A DNA stretch of 64,000 nt, from NCBI GenBank assembly GCA_964019415.1, contig OZ025886.1, positions 6,361,752 through 6,425,751 of the forward strand, read 5' to 3'. The notes beneath the pieces are model-generated. The model was not told where the DNA came from. It was given only the letters and a program-made list of their open reading frames with translations, and did not search any database. This document shows positions 10,806 to 38,823 of this stretch, piece after piece. Source of the DNA: Ianthella basta (Eukaryota > Porifera > Demospongiae > Verongiida > Ianthellidae). The first letter of the stretch is position 1; every line of letters starts with the position of its first letter. The position numbers were made by a program, and so were the translations under genes.

Positions 10806-13688
10806 ATGTTGCTGCCTGCCTCCCTCCTTGTGTTCTTGGCTGTAGCACCAACCAGTGTTGTACTGCAGTCAGTGACAACCAATCCAGCAGACTCAGTGAC
10901 AGTGCTTCGTGCACCAGATGGTCGTGTACGAGGCATTCAAGACAACAAAAATGCAGACTTTGTGCTGGGCGGACTCTTCCCATTGCGACAGGTGGTGGAG
11001 GGCACCATCCAGTGTGGCTCGATTCGTCCTGAGCGTGGCATTGAGAGGATGGAGGCCATGTTATATGCTATAGATGTTATCAACAACAGCACAGAACTGC
11101 TTCCAGGGCTGAAGCTGGGCTTTGACTTGCGGGACACTTGCAGCAGTGAGACTGTTGGACTGGAGGAATCTCTTGACATTCTTGTCAGTGGTGGAGTTCT
11201 TAGTGATGCCATCGGCACGGACGGAGTTTGTTCGATGAACAGTAATGCCAGTTCTGTTACGACGCCTCTGGGATTAGTGGGTGCCGCCTCAAGCAGTGTC
11301 AGTCTCCCAGTAGCAACTTTAATGCGGCTTTTCATGATGCCTCAGATAAGCTACGCCTCTTCCAGCTCTGAGCTGAGTGACGCTGAGCGCTTCATGTACT
11401 TCCTCCGGACTATCCCTCCTGACAACCTGCAGACAGCTGCTATGGTGGACCTCCTCGACTACTTCAATTGGACCTTTGTCAGCACAGTGCACTCCAGGGA
11501 CTCGTATGGAGAGAATGGAATCCGAGATTTCCGCCAGAATGCACAAAACAGGAGCATTTGTACTGAGTACGAGGGTGAATTCTTCCTGAATTCTCCTACA
11601 GCAGATTATGTGCAGATTGCAAGCACCCTATACCACAACACCACCAGCAACGTGGTTATTCTTTATTGTTTGGACATATTCGCTTACCGTGTGATTGAGC
11701 AAGTGCACCAGATTTCGATTCAAAACAATTTTAAGCGTCGTTTCATGTTCATAGCAAGTGACGCATGGGCCCACTCAACCAACATCAGCAGAGACTTCCC
11801 AGAAACTGTTGCAGGCTACATTGGGTTCTTGCCATTTTCAACAAAGCATCAAGGATTTTCAGACTACTTTTCCTCCCTCCTCCCATCCAACAACATCCGC
11901 AATCAGGAGAGTTTTACAGAATTCTACGGAGTTGTGCACAACTGCAGTGACTCTTGCCACAACGCCACCGCCCCCGTGACAAACACATCTGACTACAGTC
12001 AAGGGAGCTTCATTCCACTTGTCATCGATGCTGTCTTTGCATATGCACATGCTCTCCAGAAATTTCTTGATATGCACTGCAGCCAACCCATTCAGTGGGA
12101 CCGTAACACAAGGAGGTGCGTCGGCAGCAACACAACCTTGGACACAAGCGTGTTGCTGGACTATCTCTTCAATATAACTTTCAATTCCTCCTCTGGTCCT
12201 CTTGTTGACTTTGATACTTCAGGAAATGTCAACGCACCATATCAGATCACCAACTTTCAGGTGCAGCTTAACAATGATGGGGGTAGTGTTCTGTCTGAAT
12301 TCGTCACTGTGGGTGAATGGGTTCCTCGCAATGCAAAGGGCATGCGCCTGATCCTGAATGTCAGCAAGATACAGTTTGGACTGGAGGCAGGAGAGGAAAT
12401 CATTCTCCGCACTAGCCCAGTGGAGTCAAACTGCGGTAGGCCATGTGACATGGGTCACTACCGTCAGGTACAACCAGATGGATGCTGCTGGAGGTGTGCA
12501 CCCTGTGTGGCCAACAACTTCTCCAGCGACCCAGCAGGTATCAAGTGCAGCTCGTGCCCTGCAGGTCAGTGGGGTTCGGAGCCCCTGACTGGAAGCAGCA
12601 GCTGTGTGAATATTCCAATTATTAAGCTAACTCCTGCTGACCCCATTGCTATTGTGGTGGTTGTGCTGTCTAGCCTCTCTCTAATAGCAGTCGCCATTGT
12701 CATCTTTGTCTTCATCATCAATTTTAAGCATCCAGTGGTGAAGTCATCTGGGAGGGAGCAAGTAGCCTTGTTGCTGACAGGGATAACCCTATCCTTCTGC
12801 CTCTCATATATTATAATAATCCCCTCTAGCACGGCTGTCTGCTTCTTTGAGCGTTTGGTCATTTGGACGTCTTTCTCCCTCATTTACGGTGCCCTGTTGG
12901 TGAAGATCGTGAGAGTGGCAAGGATATTTCTGCGGACTCCCAGCTCGCCCAGACCACGATTTACAGAGCCTCATTATCAGGTCATTTTCACTCTATGCAT
13001 CGTGGGTGTGCAGCTCGTGATCACTGCCGTCTCAATGATCGTAGTGTACCCGGTGAGCGTACAGGAGACCAGGAGCAATGAAGGGTCTCGGGCCAGCCCA
13101 ATGTATGTCATCACTTGTCAGGCAATCAATCCTATCCTGTTCACTGTGCACATCTTGTACGATGCAGCCCTCATCCTCCTCTGCACCTTCTTTGGCTGGC
13201 GGACAAGAAACTTTCCCGAGAACTTCAATGAGGCAAAATACGTTCTCTTCACGTCGCTGGCTCTGATCTTAATTTGGCTTGGGTTCATACCCACCTACAT
13301 CGCCACCCAGGGCAGCAGTGAGTACAGCTATGCTGCCCTCAACTTTCCCATCCTTCTCAGCTCCCTTGCTGTTCTCATCATCTTCTTTGTGCCAAAGATC
13401 TATTTCATCTACGCACGAAGGAACAAAGAACCTGAGCAGGGAAATAAGGGAAGTAATGACAACTATCTCTCAGGTCATGTCAACCTCTCCCAGTTCAGTC
13501 CCACAATGAACACAGCCACAAGCAGTGGGATACACAGCAAGGAACCATCACAGAGCCCAACTGTGGTACATGGCGGTAGTGTGGTGAATAGCTTTACAAA
13601 GTCCACTATCAACAGAGCAAGCCCACTGTTGGTGGACAGAAGGTTTGTTGACAGCAATGGGAAGGAAGAAGAAAATAAGACAGTGTAG
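10806..13688 (+). CDS. Metabotropic-glutamate-receptor-like class C GPCR
   Basis: One 960-aa coding exon. Order: signal peptide (MLLPASLLVFLAVAPTS); Venus-flytrap ligand domain (about 40-500) with mGluR hallmarks GGLFPLR, CGSIRPERGIERMEAMLYAID and PQISYAS; NCD3G cysteine-rich linker (about 540-600, with the CCW motif); seven-helix 7TM_3 domain (about 611-865); Ser/Thr-rich tail. In the family's amino-acid pocket, the Ser of the SSSVSL stretch, the Asp of PPD, the Tyr of SYGE and the Asp of SDAW are present; the SYAST threonine is Ser here. Glutamate or a related amino acid is the likely ligand, signalling through G proteins at the plasma membrane. Start: a CAG acceptor at 10785-10787 makes the upstream in-frame ATG (10761) intronic, so 10806 is used. 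ATTAAA near 13739 may be the poly(A) signal. Confidence 0.93.
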   Translation: MLLPASLLVFLAVAPTSVVLQSVTTNPADSVTVLRAPDGRVRGIQDNKNADFVLGGLFPLRQVVEGTIQCGSIRPERGIERMEAMLYAIDVINNSTELLPGLKLGFDLRDTCSSETVGLEESLDILVSGGVLSDAIGTDGVCSMNSNASSVTTPLGLVGAASSSVSLPVATLMRLFMMPQISYASSSSELSDAERFMYFLRTIPPDNLQTAAMVDLLDYFNWTFVSTVHSRDSYGENGIRDFRQNAQNRSICTEYEGEFFLNSPTADYVQIASTLYHNTTSNVVILYCLDIFAYRVIEQVHQISIQNNFKRRFMFIASDAWAHSTNISRDFPETVAGYIGFLPFSTKHQGFSDYFSSLLPSNNIRNQESFTEFYGVVHNCSDSCHNATAPVTNTSDYSQGSFIPLVIDAVFAYAHALQKFLDMHCSQPIQWDRNTRRCVGSNTTLDTSVLLDYLFNITFNSSSGPLVDFDTSGNVNAPYQITNFQVQLNNDGGSVLSEFVTVGEWVPRNAKGMRLILNVSKIQFGLEAGEEIILRTSPVESNCGRPCDMGHYRQVQPDGCCWRCAPCVANNFSSDPAGIKCSSCPAGQWGSEPLTGSSSCVNIPIIKLTPADPIAIVVVVLSSLSLIAVAIVIFVFIINFKHPVVKSSGREQVALLLTGITLSFCLSYIIIIPSSTAVCFFERLVIWTSFSLIYGALLVKIVRVARIFLRTPSSPRPRFTEPHYQVIFTLCIVGVQLVITAVSMIVVYPVSVQETRSNEGSRASPMYVITCQAINPILFTVHILYDAALILLCTFFGWRTRNFPENFNEAKYVLFTSLALILIWLGFIPTYIATQGSSEYSYAALNFPILLSSLAVLIIFFVPKIYFIYARRNKEPEQGNKGSNDNYLSGHVNLSQFSPTMNTATSSGIHSKEPSQSPTVVHGGSVVNSFTKSTINRASPLLVDRRFVDSNGKEEENKTV

Positions 13689-14102
13689 CATAACCCTTTC
13701 TGGGATTTTGCAGGAACTTTGCTACTTAACAGTTTGTATTAAATTGATACTGTATCAACATTGCATGTTGCGCTTCTTTAAACAGAAAGTACACTGTATT
13801 CACTGCATTTGCTTTTGACAGTTTGATTTGATAAATATCATTAAATTTGAGCTTTGTGGACATGTATGGTTGCTTGCTATAGTAACGAGATATTAATTGG
13901 AATGTGGCTCTTCGCGGTACTGCAGTATTGGCTTTAACAGCATTCTCTTGCTTAGGAATTTCGAATTTGCAGCCAAAGTAAATTACAGCCCGTGGGCTTG
14001 TGCTGGTATACAAACGCCCATCTTGGGGTGTCAGGGAGTGAGCATATTTCGCGTTCCTCCTCTACACATCACCTACTGGTGTTTGTGAGTACGCAAAAGG
14101 CT

Positions 14103-28098
<13,996 letters not shown>

Positions 28099-28849
28099 AA
28101 GCTTTAATTAATGCAGTATGTGTGACTGTATTTTCATATAAATTACCTCACCCATTATAATTATATATCCTAGGGGGATAGTGTATACCTGTAGGAGTTT
28201 GAAATTAGAATAACAATTATGTTCATTTGTGTATATTGCATTGACTGCTAATTATTTAATCGTAATTACTTAGTGTGCATGATGTGTGATGTGTTTGTTT
28301 GAACTAGTGACAATGGACCACATGCAAAAGTTAGTCACACTCGGCTTCATGCTGCCATTTCGTCGACTACATGTGCTTCCTGCAGTTGTGCAAGACTATG
28401 CAAGTGCTGTGTGGTTAGTGGTACTCCTCTACAGACTGATTGAAGGGAACAAGTACATCGTAGGCGAATACGTAGTTTGTGGGCAATACGTAGCAGATTA
28501 TTCAACAACTGAATGCAGGACACTTTTGTGTGGTATCACTGGTATAGGTCCTTCACCATGGATGGCAAAGTCTAAAATTTCTGAAATTTTGGCCCAGCTA
28601 CACAGAAATGTGTACCTATGTTACTACCTCTTAAATGAGGACACCTCAATGATCACAATTTGAGCCAGCCCCAAACAGTCTAAAGGTGCCCACGATAGAG
28701 AGGCGTCACCTTGCTCACAACATTCACAGACCAGTAACAGGTAGACTGCTTGTACACTGCAGGCTAATACACAGATGCACTACAGAAAAGCATGGTTACC
28801 AAACAGATTACCATGGTTACCAAACAGGTTACCATGGTTACCAAACAGG
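28099..28849. other. Convergent intergenic region with a dispersed-repeat copy
   Basis: Lies between the DOCK stop and the FAM98 stop and holds the 3' UTRs of both. A copy of the dispersed repeat, in reverse orientation, is at about 28590-28700. Three copies of CCATGGTTACCAAACAG sit at 28791-28849. A 125-codon open frame at 28286-28663 runs into the repeat and resembles nothing I know. Confidence 0.5.
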
Positions 28850-31207
28850 TCACTGATAGAAGTAGTTGCCTCCGTAGTCTTGCTGCTCCCAGGATGTTTG
28901 CCGCTGCCACTGACCGCCCTGTCTGGGTCCTCCCCGCCATCCACCCCTGCCTCTGCCCCGCCCACCATCATGTCTGCCTGACCAGCCCCGCCCACCGTCG
29001 TATCCGCCTGACCAGCCCCGCCCACCATCATAACCAACTGACTGGCCCCGCCCACCATCGTATCCGCCTGACCAGCCCTGCCCACCATCGTATCCAACTG
29101 ACTGGCCCCGCCCACCATCGTATCCGCCAGACCAGCCCTGCCCACCATCGTGTCCGCCAGACCAGCCCCGCCCACCATCATGGCTGCCTGACCAACCTGC
29201 AAACACACATAGTCAAGATGGGCTCACACGAACAGACAATCAGGCCAGCACATCACTCAGACTTGAGCACACACAGTGATGCACGCATACCTCCTTGTAC
29301 CCTCCCTTGGCCACGCCCACCCTTGCCTCCACCACGCCAACCACCTGTACAAATGGAGAAAGGTACAACGTAGCCCCCTTGCGAAGGGCACCCTGCATTG
29401 AGGACACCTCTCTATTGAGGACAGTGCCTACTGACCAGCTACACAGATGTGCACAACACTACCTCCGAAATAAGGACCTCTCAATGTAACGAGGATACCT
29501 GGGTCTGTCCCAAACTGCCCTGAAGGCCTAGATGTCTGTCCACACCAGAGAAGTGTCAGTAATATAGGTGAATACACACACAGAAGAATCAGAAAGACAC
29601 TGTACCCGAGCAACACTACCACTCCATGGTGCAGTAAATGTGTTCTAGTAGCAAGCTCCCTAATGGCTTGAGTTGACCCCTCCTCCAGTGATGGACCACA
29701 CCCACCCACCCCACCCACTCACCACGGTCCCGCTTCTCCATAGGGGCCACCTCTCTCTTCTTGAAAGATGGCATCTCAGGTGGGGGGCGGGTCTCCTGAG
29801 GACGCCCCCCACGGTCTGGCACCTGGATGAAGGAGTGAAGTCTCTGGTTATGGGAATGTGAAGTTGTAAGAAGACATCCCAACTTACCTTCCCCACCAGA
29901 AGGAGTTTGTTGATGTCACATGTGGTGGCACTTCTGTTCGTTCCACTGCTCACCTTCTCCACAAGAGTGAGGTCTGTCGGTACAAAATGGGATTAGGTCA
30001 CATGACTATCACATGCTAGTCACATGGTTGCCATGTGACATTCCATATACAATACTGTAGACAGCTATCCTGACCTTGTCTGGCTGCCAGCACCCTAGCA
30101 ATGCTGACAGGTGCAGTTTCCTGCAACTCTCTCCTCTTGGTCTGAAGGACACTCTGAAATGCATCTTCCTTATCCTGTGTCAAGGTTTGATTGCAGGAGG
30201 TGAAGGGAGGAGGAAGTAGGCACTGTCAAGAGGAATACAGGCAGGCTCCCCACACAAGTGAAATGGCAGTCAAAACCTGACCAATCAAATTCACTAAGAA
30301 CAGGTTAGCTCCCACAATAAGGAACCTTCTTCCATTGACTGTTTGAGTGAGTAAAGGTTGCTGACAGCACACTCCTCACCTTCATCCTGCCCGACCACGT
30401 GAAGGACTGAACAGTGACATCAGCCCTCTTCAGTAACATCTTCCTCCGAACAGAGTACTCTTGTGTCATAGCATCATTGATCTTCTCCAGTTGGGCAAAC
30501 TGCTCTGTACTCAGTGGCTTCTCAACAATCGGCTTCAACAGTGCATCCTTAGACGACTGTGACAGCTGACCCAAGGCCTCCTGTGTCTGTGCACACAAAA
30601 CCAGTGACACTAATGGCTGTGCTGTCAACCACTTACCCACACATACAGTGACTGTCACTCTGTCACCAACTCGTCACTCATGTCCTACCTTTGCCAACAG
30701 CCGCTGCATGATGGTCTTGGTGGTGACGTTGGGTGGGGGGACAGACAGCTTGTAGGCGGCTACGATGAGTGTAAGGTTGCGTCCCACTGGATCCATAGGA
30801 AGAGCAGGGCTCGCAGTCTCCTCCTCCATCCTTGCTCTTAGAGCTAGCATCCTCGCAGCTTGCAGCTCTGTCAGGAGAAAAGAGAGGGCGAGAAGCCGGT
30901 TCTCGGGCAATTTGAAGGCCTCCAAATCGGATAGTTGCGGATAGCAGCATCCTAGCTCTCTAATAAACGCCCTGAGCTCGAAGTAAAAGGTTTCCTCGTC
31001 CTCGTGCCCGGATGGCTTTGATATGTCTTCGCTAATTCTTGCAAGGCATTTCAGCTCTTTACACAAGCAAATGCATAAGCCTGTAAAATCTGAAGAATTT
31101 ACACCATCCTTAATAGCCTTGTCCAATTCTTTCTCGTCCAGTAGAGCGCCCTCGTATCCCAGTGTGGTTAAGGCATCCAATACTTCGCCCAGCAATACTG
31201 CGGCCAT
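28850..31207 (-). CDS. FAM98A/B-like: FAM98 family protein
   Basis: Seven exons, 470 aa, phases consistent: 31207-30689, 30586-30380, 30174-30075, 29973-29888, 29822-29723, 29344-29291, 29196-28850. The N-terminal domain (VLDALTTLGYEGALLDEKEL) and the block EQFAQLEKINDAM...YSVRRKMLLKRADVTVQSF match FAM98A/B. So do the next blocks: SIARVLAARQ, CDINKLLLVGK, and VPDRGGRPQE followed by PPPEMPSFKKR. The C-terminus is a Gly/Tyr/Asp/Trp low-complexity tail of about eight 11-residue units ([HY]DGGRGWSG-like) ending DYGGNYFYQ. In vertebrates FAM98 proteins sit in the tRNA-ligase complex (RTCB, DDX1) and associate with PRMT1; the same role is inferred here. Start: the only ATG in frame before the conserved domain, 67 bp from the divergent RADX start. 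Confidence 0.92.
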
Positions 31208-31274
31208 TTTATTGAAGTAGTGAGTCACGTGTCTGGAAATTGGAGCCAAAAAGCCGCGCGCTGCAGCAACGTCC
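31208..31274. promoter_or_regulatory. Bidirectional promoter core between FAM98 and RADX
   Basis: Only 67 bp separate the two start codons on opposite strands, so transcription of both genes must start in or around this segment, with 5' UTRs possibly overlapping. No TATA box is visible. Inferred from layout only. Confidence 0.5.
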
Positions 31275-34080
<2,806 letters not shown>

Positions 34081-34723
34081 TGGGGAAGTCCCTTGAACCT
34101 TTTTACAACATCACTGCTCACTGCATTTGTACTACAATTAATTCATTATTGCCAGGTTATATGGAACTATGGTCAATTGACAGTATACTGTTTACTAGTC
34201 ATCATTACATTCACTAATTGTATGCAGAGCTATGCATGTTGTTAGGGTATTAATTTTGTGTGTATGAAAATGAATCACTTGATGTATATAGGCTGTGTGG
34301 TGTGCTTCACCCCCAGACACTGATGAGATGTGTGGTGGCAGGTGCATATGGCTGGATTGGAGTCATATTTCTCAAATGTGGCAATTCCTTTGACTTCACT
34401 CCTCATACAGCTCTGGACACACATGTAGCATTACCCACTCCTCGCCCACCCACTCCTCACCACCCACTCCTCACCCACCCACCATGTGGTACGTAAAGGT
34501 CTCACACAACTTGCCCTAATCATTGCAGTAGACAGACACAATATTCACTCCATGTAGTGTGGGAGAAGTAACATGGAACAACAGTGAATGGATTCATTCA
34601 TGTATAGTTTGCGTAGAAGGCCCACATTCAGGCAGTCCTCCAACAAGGGTCAGGAGGTGTTTGAAGAAGAGCCGATAGGTACAGGGAGACAGAGGGCCAC
34701 ATCATCAAGCTGTGTGAGGATGA
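34081..34723. other. Convergent intergenic region (RADX / HYLS1)
   Basis: Holds the 3' ends of two convergent genes. It contains a short cluster of CACCCACTCCTC repeats at 34430-34485. No gene seen. Confidence 0.5.
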
Positions 34724-34997
34724 TTACTGCTGGGCCATTTGCTGCCTGACCCTCCAACACAGCTCCTGTCTCTTCTTGGAGGTGGGGACTACATAGGAGT
34801 TCACTTTGGTGTTTGCTGTCTTGGTGACAGGCTCTTTAGCCCTCCCTCCAGTCTGGCACATCCACTCCTGGGAGGACAGGGTAGAGAGGACAGGTGCACC
34901 ACTGCCTTGTCACTGGTGAGCAGCATGAGAGCAGGAGCTAGCAGGGGCTGGCAGACAGACCTATGGTGTGTGTGTGTGTGGATGTGTGTGTGTGTGC

Positions 34998-35032
<35 letters not shown>

Positions 35033-37309
35033 TCAGCCAGGCAGCTCACTCTAACAATCCAGCGCAGTTTGTTGTGTGCTTGCTCCCCTGGGACAGGGCA
35101 TTTTGACCAACCTTGGCGGTACTGATTGTATCTAGAAGGGGAGGGGAGGGGAAGGGGGCGGGGAAAGGGAGGGGAAGGGGGCGGGGAAAGGGAGGGGAAG
35201 CGGGAGGGGAAAGGGAGGGGAAGGGGGAGAGAAGGTAGAGGGGAAGGGGGAGGGGAAAGGGAAGGGGAATGGGAGGAAGAGGAGGAGGGGAGAGGAAGGG
35301 GGCGGGGAAAGGGAGGGGAAGCGGGAGAGAAGGTAGAGGGGAAGGGGGAGGGGAAAGGGAAGGGGAATGGGAGGAAGAGGAGGAGGGGAGAGGAAGGGAA
35401 GGGGAAAGGGAGGGGAAGCAGGAGAGGAGGTAGAGGGGAAGGGGAGGGGAAAGGGAAGGGGAATGGGAGGAAGAGGAGGAGGGGAGAGGAAGGGAAGGGG
35501 AAAGGGAGGGGAAGCAGGAGAGGAGGTAGAGGGGAAGGGGAGGGGAAGGGGAATGGGAGGAAGAGGAGGAGGGGAGAGGAAGGGAAGGGGAAGGGGAGGG
35601 GAAGCAGGAGAGGAGGTAGAGGGGAAGGTAGGGGGAGGAGAAGGGAAGGGGAGGGGCAGGGAAGGGGGAGAGGAAGTGGGAGAGAATGGAAAAGATTGGG
35701 GAGGGGATGCACTTCGCACACTCACAACACACAACACACATACTCACAGATAACAATTCACATACTGTACAATAGGGCGTGTACACAATGCACACATAAC
35801 ATGCACTCTATACAGCTGGTCCAGACGGCACACCTTGTCACTGGGTCACACTTAGCGTAGGTGGTGTGGGGAGCAGTGCTGGGTCGAATGTCTGCAGGCA
35901 AGCAAGGAAGATGGCAGTTGGCAGCGTGGTGCATTACACTGGCACACCACCCCGCTCCCCACAGGTGGGAGGGGCAGGTAGCACACGCCCAGTCTCTATT
36001 GCAACTGTGAGTCACTCACATGACTTCATCTGGTATGTGGGTGGTCTGTTCTCTGGTTCCTGTGAGGTGTGGTGTGAGGGTGCAGGGGGTGGGTGGTGAG
36101 GGTGTGGTGTGAGGGTGCAGGGGGTGAGGGTGTGGTGTGAGGGGTGCAGGGGGGTGGGTGGTGAGGGTGTGGTGTGAGGGGTGCAGGGGGTAGGGGGTGA
36201 GGGGGTGGTGTGAGGGATGCAGGGGATGGGTGTTGAGGGTGTGGTGTGAGGGGTGCAGGGGATGGGTGGTGAGGACGTGGTGTGAGGGGTGCAGGGGATG
36301 GGTGTTGAGGGTGTGGTGTGAGGGGTGCAGGGGATGGGTGGTGAGGGTGTGGTGTGAGGGGTGCAGGGGATGGGTGTTGAGGGTGTGGTGTGAGGGGTGC
36401 AGGGGGGTGGGTGGTGAGGGTGTGGTGTGAGGGGTGCAGAGTGTAGCTGGTGATGCACACACACCTGGTCCCAGGATGGCCCGGCAGCCATCCTGTGGTT
36501 GCCATAGTAATCCACAAGTGATCCACTGCCACTTGCACACGATAAAGAGCTAACATCTGCACCAGACAGGACAAGCAAGTGAGCAGACACATTCCTCTGG
36601 CCACGCCCCACCATGCCCCACCCACCAGTTAGAGTGCTGTCTTCAGTGCTCTGGCTTCTGTCCAAACGTGCCACCTTCCTCCTCCTGGCACTCGAAGGGG
36701 CAGGGGGAGACTGCTTTGGAGTGCCTCGAGGCTGTAAGACTAGTGGACTGGGGTTAGCCGAGAGAGGGAAGGTCTGGGTGTGAGGGTAAAGGGAGAAGAG
36801 CAACACAGTACAACAACTACCACACCACACTGCGACAGTGCTCCATGCCTACTTTGAACACTGCCACACTTGGGCTCCTCTCTTCAGCCTTCTCTGAATA
36901 GGGTAAGCTGATGGGTGTGTTCAAGGAGGATGTAGGCGTGTCCAGTGAGGACTTAGGTGTGTTCAGTGGTGACGGCTCCACCCCTTCTGCAGCGAGGAGT
37001 TGCTTCAGTTCTAACGGACGAGTCAAGACGAAGTCCGTGGTAACACAACACACGCAACATACCACCGGTCCCAACGCTACCACTCATCCTGCAACATACA
37101 TACTATGAATAGGCTATGGTAGAATGCATATGCTCAGAACTAGTTAAATGTAGCCCATTCAGTCCACCCAAATGCTGGCCTTCGCTTCATGCCTAATCAG
37201 AGCACGTACCTGACGCATAGTCTTCAAGTTCTGCTTCTGACAAGCCGCGCACTCCAAACTGTGCCAGTTGCTGTCGCACGAAAGCAACAACATCGCCATC
37301 TGTCGCCAT
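34724..37309 (-). CDS. HYLS1: HYLS1 centriolar/ciliogenesis protein
   Basis: Exons: 37309-37210, 37010-36853, 36731-36626, 36556-36465, then 35891-35834, 35131-35050 and 34867-34724. The diagnostic HYLS1 box is rebuilt across the 35834/35131 junction: DPVTR, YNQYRQGWSKCPVPGEQ, HNKLRWIVR. This parallels the human box with LPGEDHRKELRWGVRE. The C-terminal companion motif is also present (NSYVVPTSKKRQELCWRVR). HYLS1 is a core centriolar protein needed for ciliogenesis and mutated in hydrolethalus syndrome. The N-terminus has a short helical region (VVAFVRQQLAQFGVRGLSE). Joining 36465 to 35891 directly is out of phase. An extra exon at 35995-35938 followed by a 46-bp intron would restore phase (265 aa in all), but that is tentative. 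The ATG at 37309 is the first one after the divergent promoter with a good downstream match. Confidence 0.85.
35137..35705. repeat. Purine tract (GGGGAA/GGAG repeats)
   Basis: About 570 bp almost entirely G and A on the plus strand, built from GGGGAAGGG, GGAAGAGGAGGAGGG and GAGGTAGAGG modules in higher-order copies. It lies in a HYLS1 intron immediately upstream, in transcription order, of the HYLS1-box exon at 35131. The Pro/Ser-rich and Gly/Arg-rich open frames across it are repeat artefacts. Confidence 0.95.
36060..36440. repeat. 33-bp-class minisatellite in a HYLS1 intron
   Basis: Units of GTGTGGTGTGAGGGGTGCAG followed by GGGATGGGTGGTGAGG, roughly ten copies, on the plus strand. Confidence 0.93.
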
Positions 37310-37614
37310 ATTCCTCTCAAATGGACAAATCTGATTGGCTACCAGAGCGAACACGTGACCCGCATGCATGTGACCTAACATAGACAAAATGGATTCCACA
37401 AGGTTATCCGGACCTGGCCGCAACGGGCAGCAGACTGCAACACCGCCAAAGCCACCAGACATTCTCGGAATGAAGAGTGAGCTAACCTAAAGTTCCATAT
37501 TGTATGTGTTATCGCACTTTGCTCTCTATTTGTTGTTAAACAGCTTTAAACTACTCAAATTATGAGCTCTGTGGAATATTATTGTGTGTGTTAATACTAT
37601 TGTACTGTACAGTC
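37310..37614. promoter_or_regulatory. Shared promoter region of HYLS1 and TRAPPC13
   Basis: The divergent start codons are 305 bp apart. A CCAAT-type box on the minus strand (ATTGG at 37332-37336) lies close to the HYLS1 start. Inferred from gene orientation. Confidence 0.45.
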
Positions 37615-38784
37615 ATGAGAATAACCAAGCCGACATTCCAACCTTTCATGCATGTCTACACGGAGGAGAGGGACATTCTTGGTAAGACGGATGTCATCAG
37701 TGATTGGTCATCTTCACCATTATATATATCAGTACTGCCAGCCTCGTCTTCATCATCCATGACATCTTTACCTTCATCACTTGCTTCAGGGACTAGGCTA
37801 GCTCAAGAGCAGGTTAAGGACATGCGCTCCTCTCCAGGGCTGCCCGGAGCACATCCGGGGGCAGCCTTACAACTGCCATCTGAAAAATTTGGGTGAGATG
37901 TGTGTTGCTTCTTGTCACGTTGCAGTGGCAGAGTAAGTAGCAAACCAGTGTGGGTCCAAGGGTAGTGTGTCTCTAGCAAGCAGACAGGTGAAGGTCTACA
38001 GCAGGTGTCTGGTGTTGTGGGTGGAGTTGTGTTATGTTGTAACCTGCTGACTTGTGGGTTGTTGTTGTGTGTGTGTGTGTGCACACGCAGGAATCTCTTT
38101 CTTGGTGAGACGTTCTCTGCAATGGTGGCCATCATTAATGAGAGCAACCAGGTTGCAAAGAATGTGAAGTTTAAGGTAAGAGGAAAGGAGGGGAGGAGAA
38201 AGGGGGAGAGGAAGGAGGAGAAAGGGGGAGGAAGTGGAGCAGTTGTGTCAGCACAAGGTTGCCATCAACCATGACTTTCCGATGTCCCCTTGTCTCTCAG
38301 GTGGAGCTGATGACTCCTCGCACCAATCGCCTTCAGCTGTTGCCGCCCCAGCAAGTGTCCCAGGTGGATGCAGGAGGGTCAGTGGAGCGGGCCTTCTCAC
38401 ACGAGGTGGTTGAGACCGCAGATCACACCCTCATTGTCAGTGTCAGCTACAACCATGCCTCAGGGGAGGAATCCTTGATCACCAAACCAGTAGCGCTTCC
38501 AGTGAGTGTGTCTTCCCCAGAGAGTGATGTCTTGAATGTGCCTGACAGCATGGCGTGGCTGTGCCGTGGTTCCTCCAGTTCTTAGCTGTATCATGTGCCA
38601 TGCAGTGCTGTCCTCTTTGGTACACCAGATTGTGTGGCATTCACTGCCCAAAACTAGATACTCCTTAGCCTGTAAACTCTCTCACACACAATGGGACAGT
38701 GCTTGTTTAGTGTCCTGTATGAAGTGAAGTTGTGCACTGCTAGTATAACTGACCGTGTGAGGCTACAAGTGACCAATTGTACCT

Positions 38785-38823
<39 letters not shown>

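Noticed and set aside
28286..28663. 125-codon plus-strand frame after DOCK
   Set aside because: Runs into the dispersed repeat, has no recognisable domain and lies in a 3' flank; not enough to call a gene.
28792..29373. 193-codon plus-strand frame rich in Pro-Ala-His-His
   Set aside because: Antisense of the FAM98 repeat-coding tail.
34801..35860. Pro/Ser-rich and Gly/Arg-rich long frames on both strands
   Set aside because: Readthrough of the purine tract; only the short HYLS1 exons at 34867-34724 and 35131-35050 are supported.
36012..36830. 272-codon minus-strand frame
   Set aside because: Joins two true HYLS1 exons with an intronic minisatellite (His-Pro-Thr repeats).
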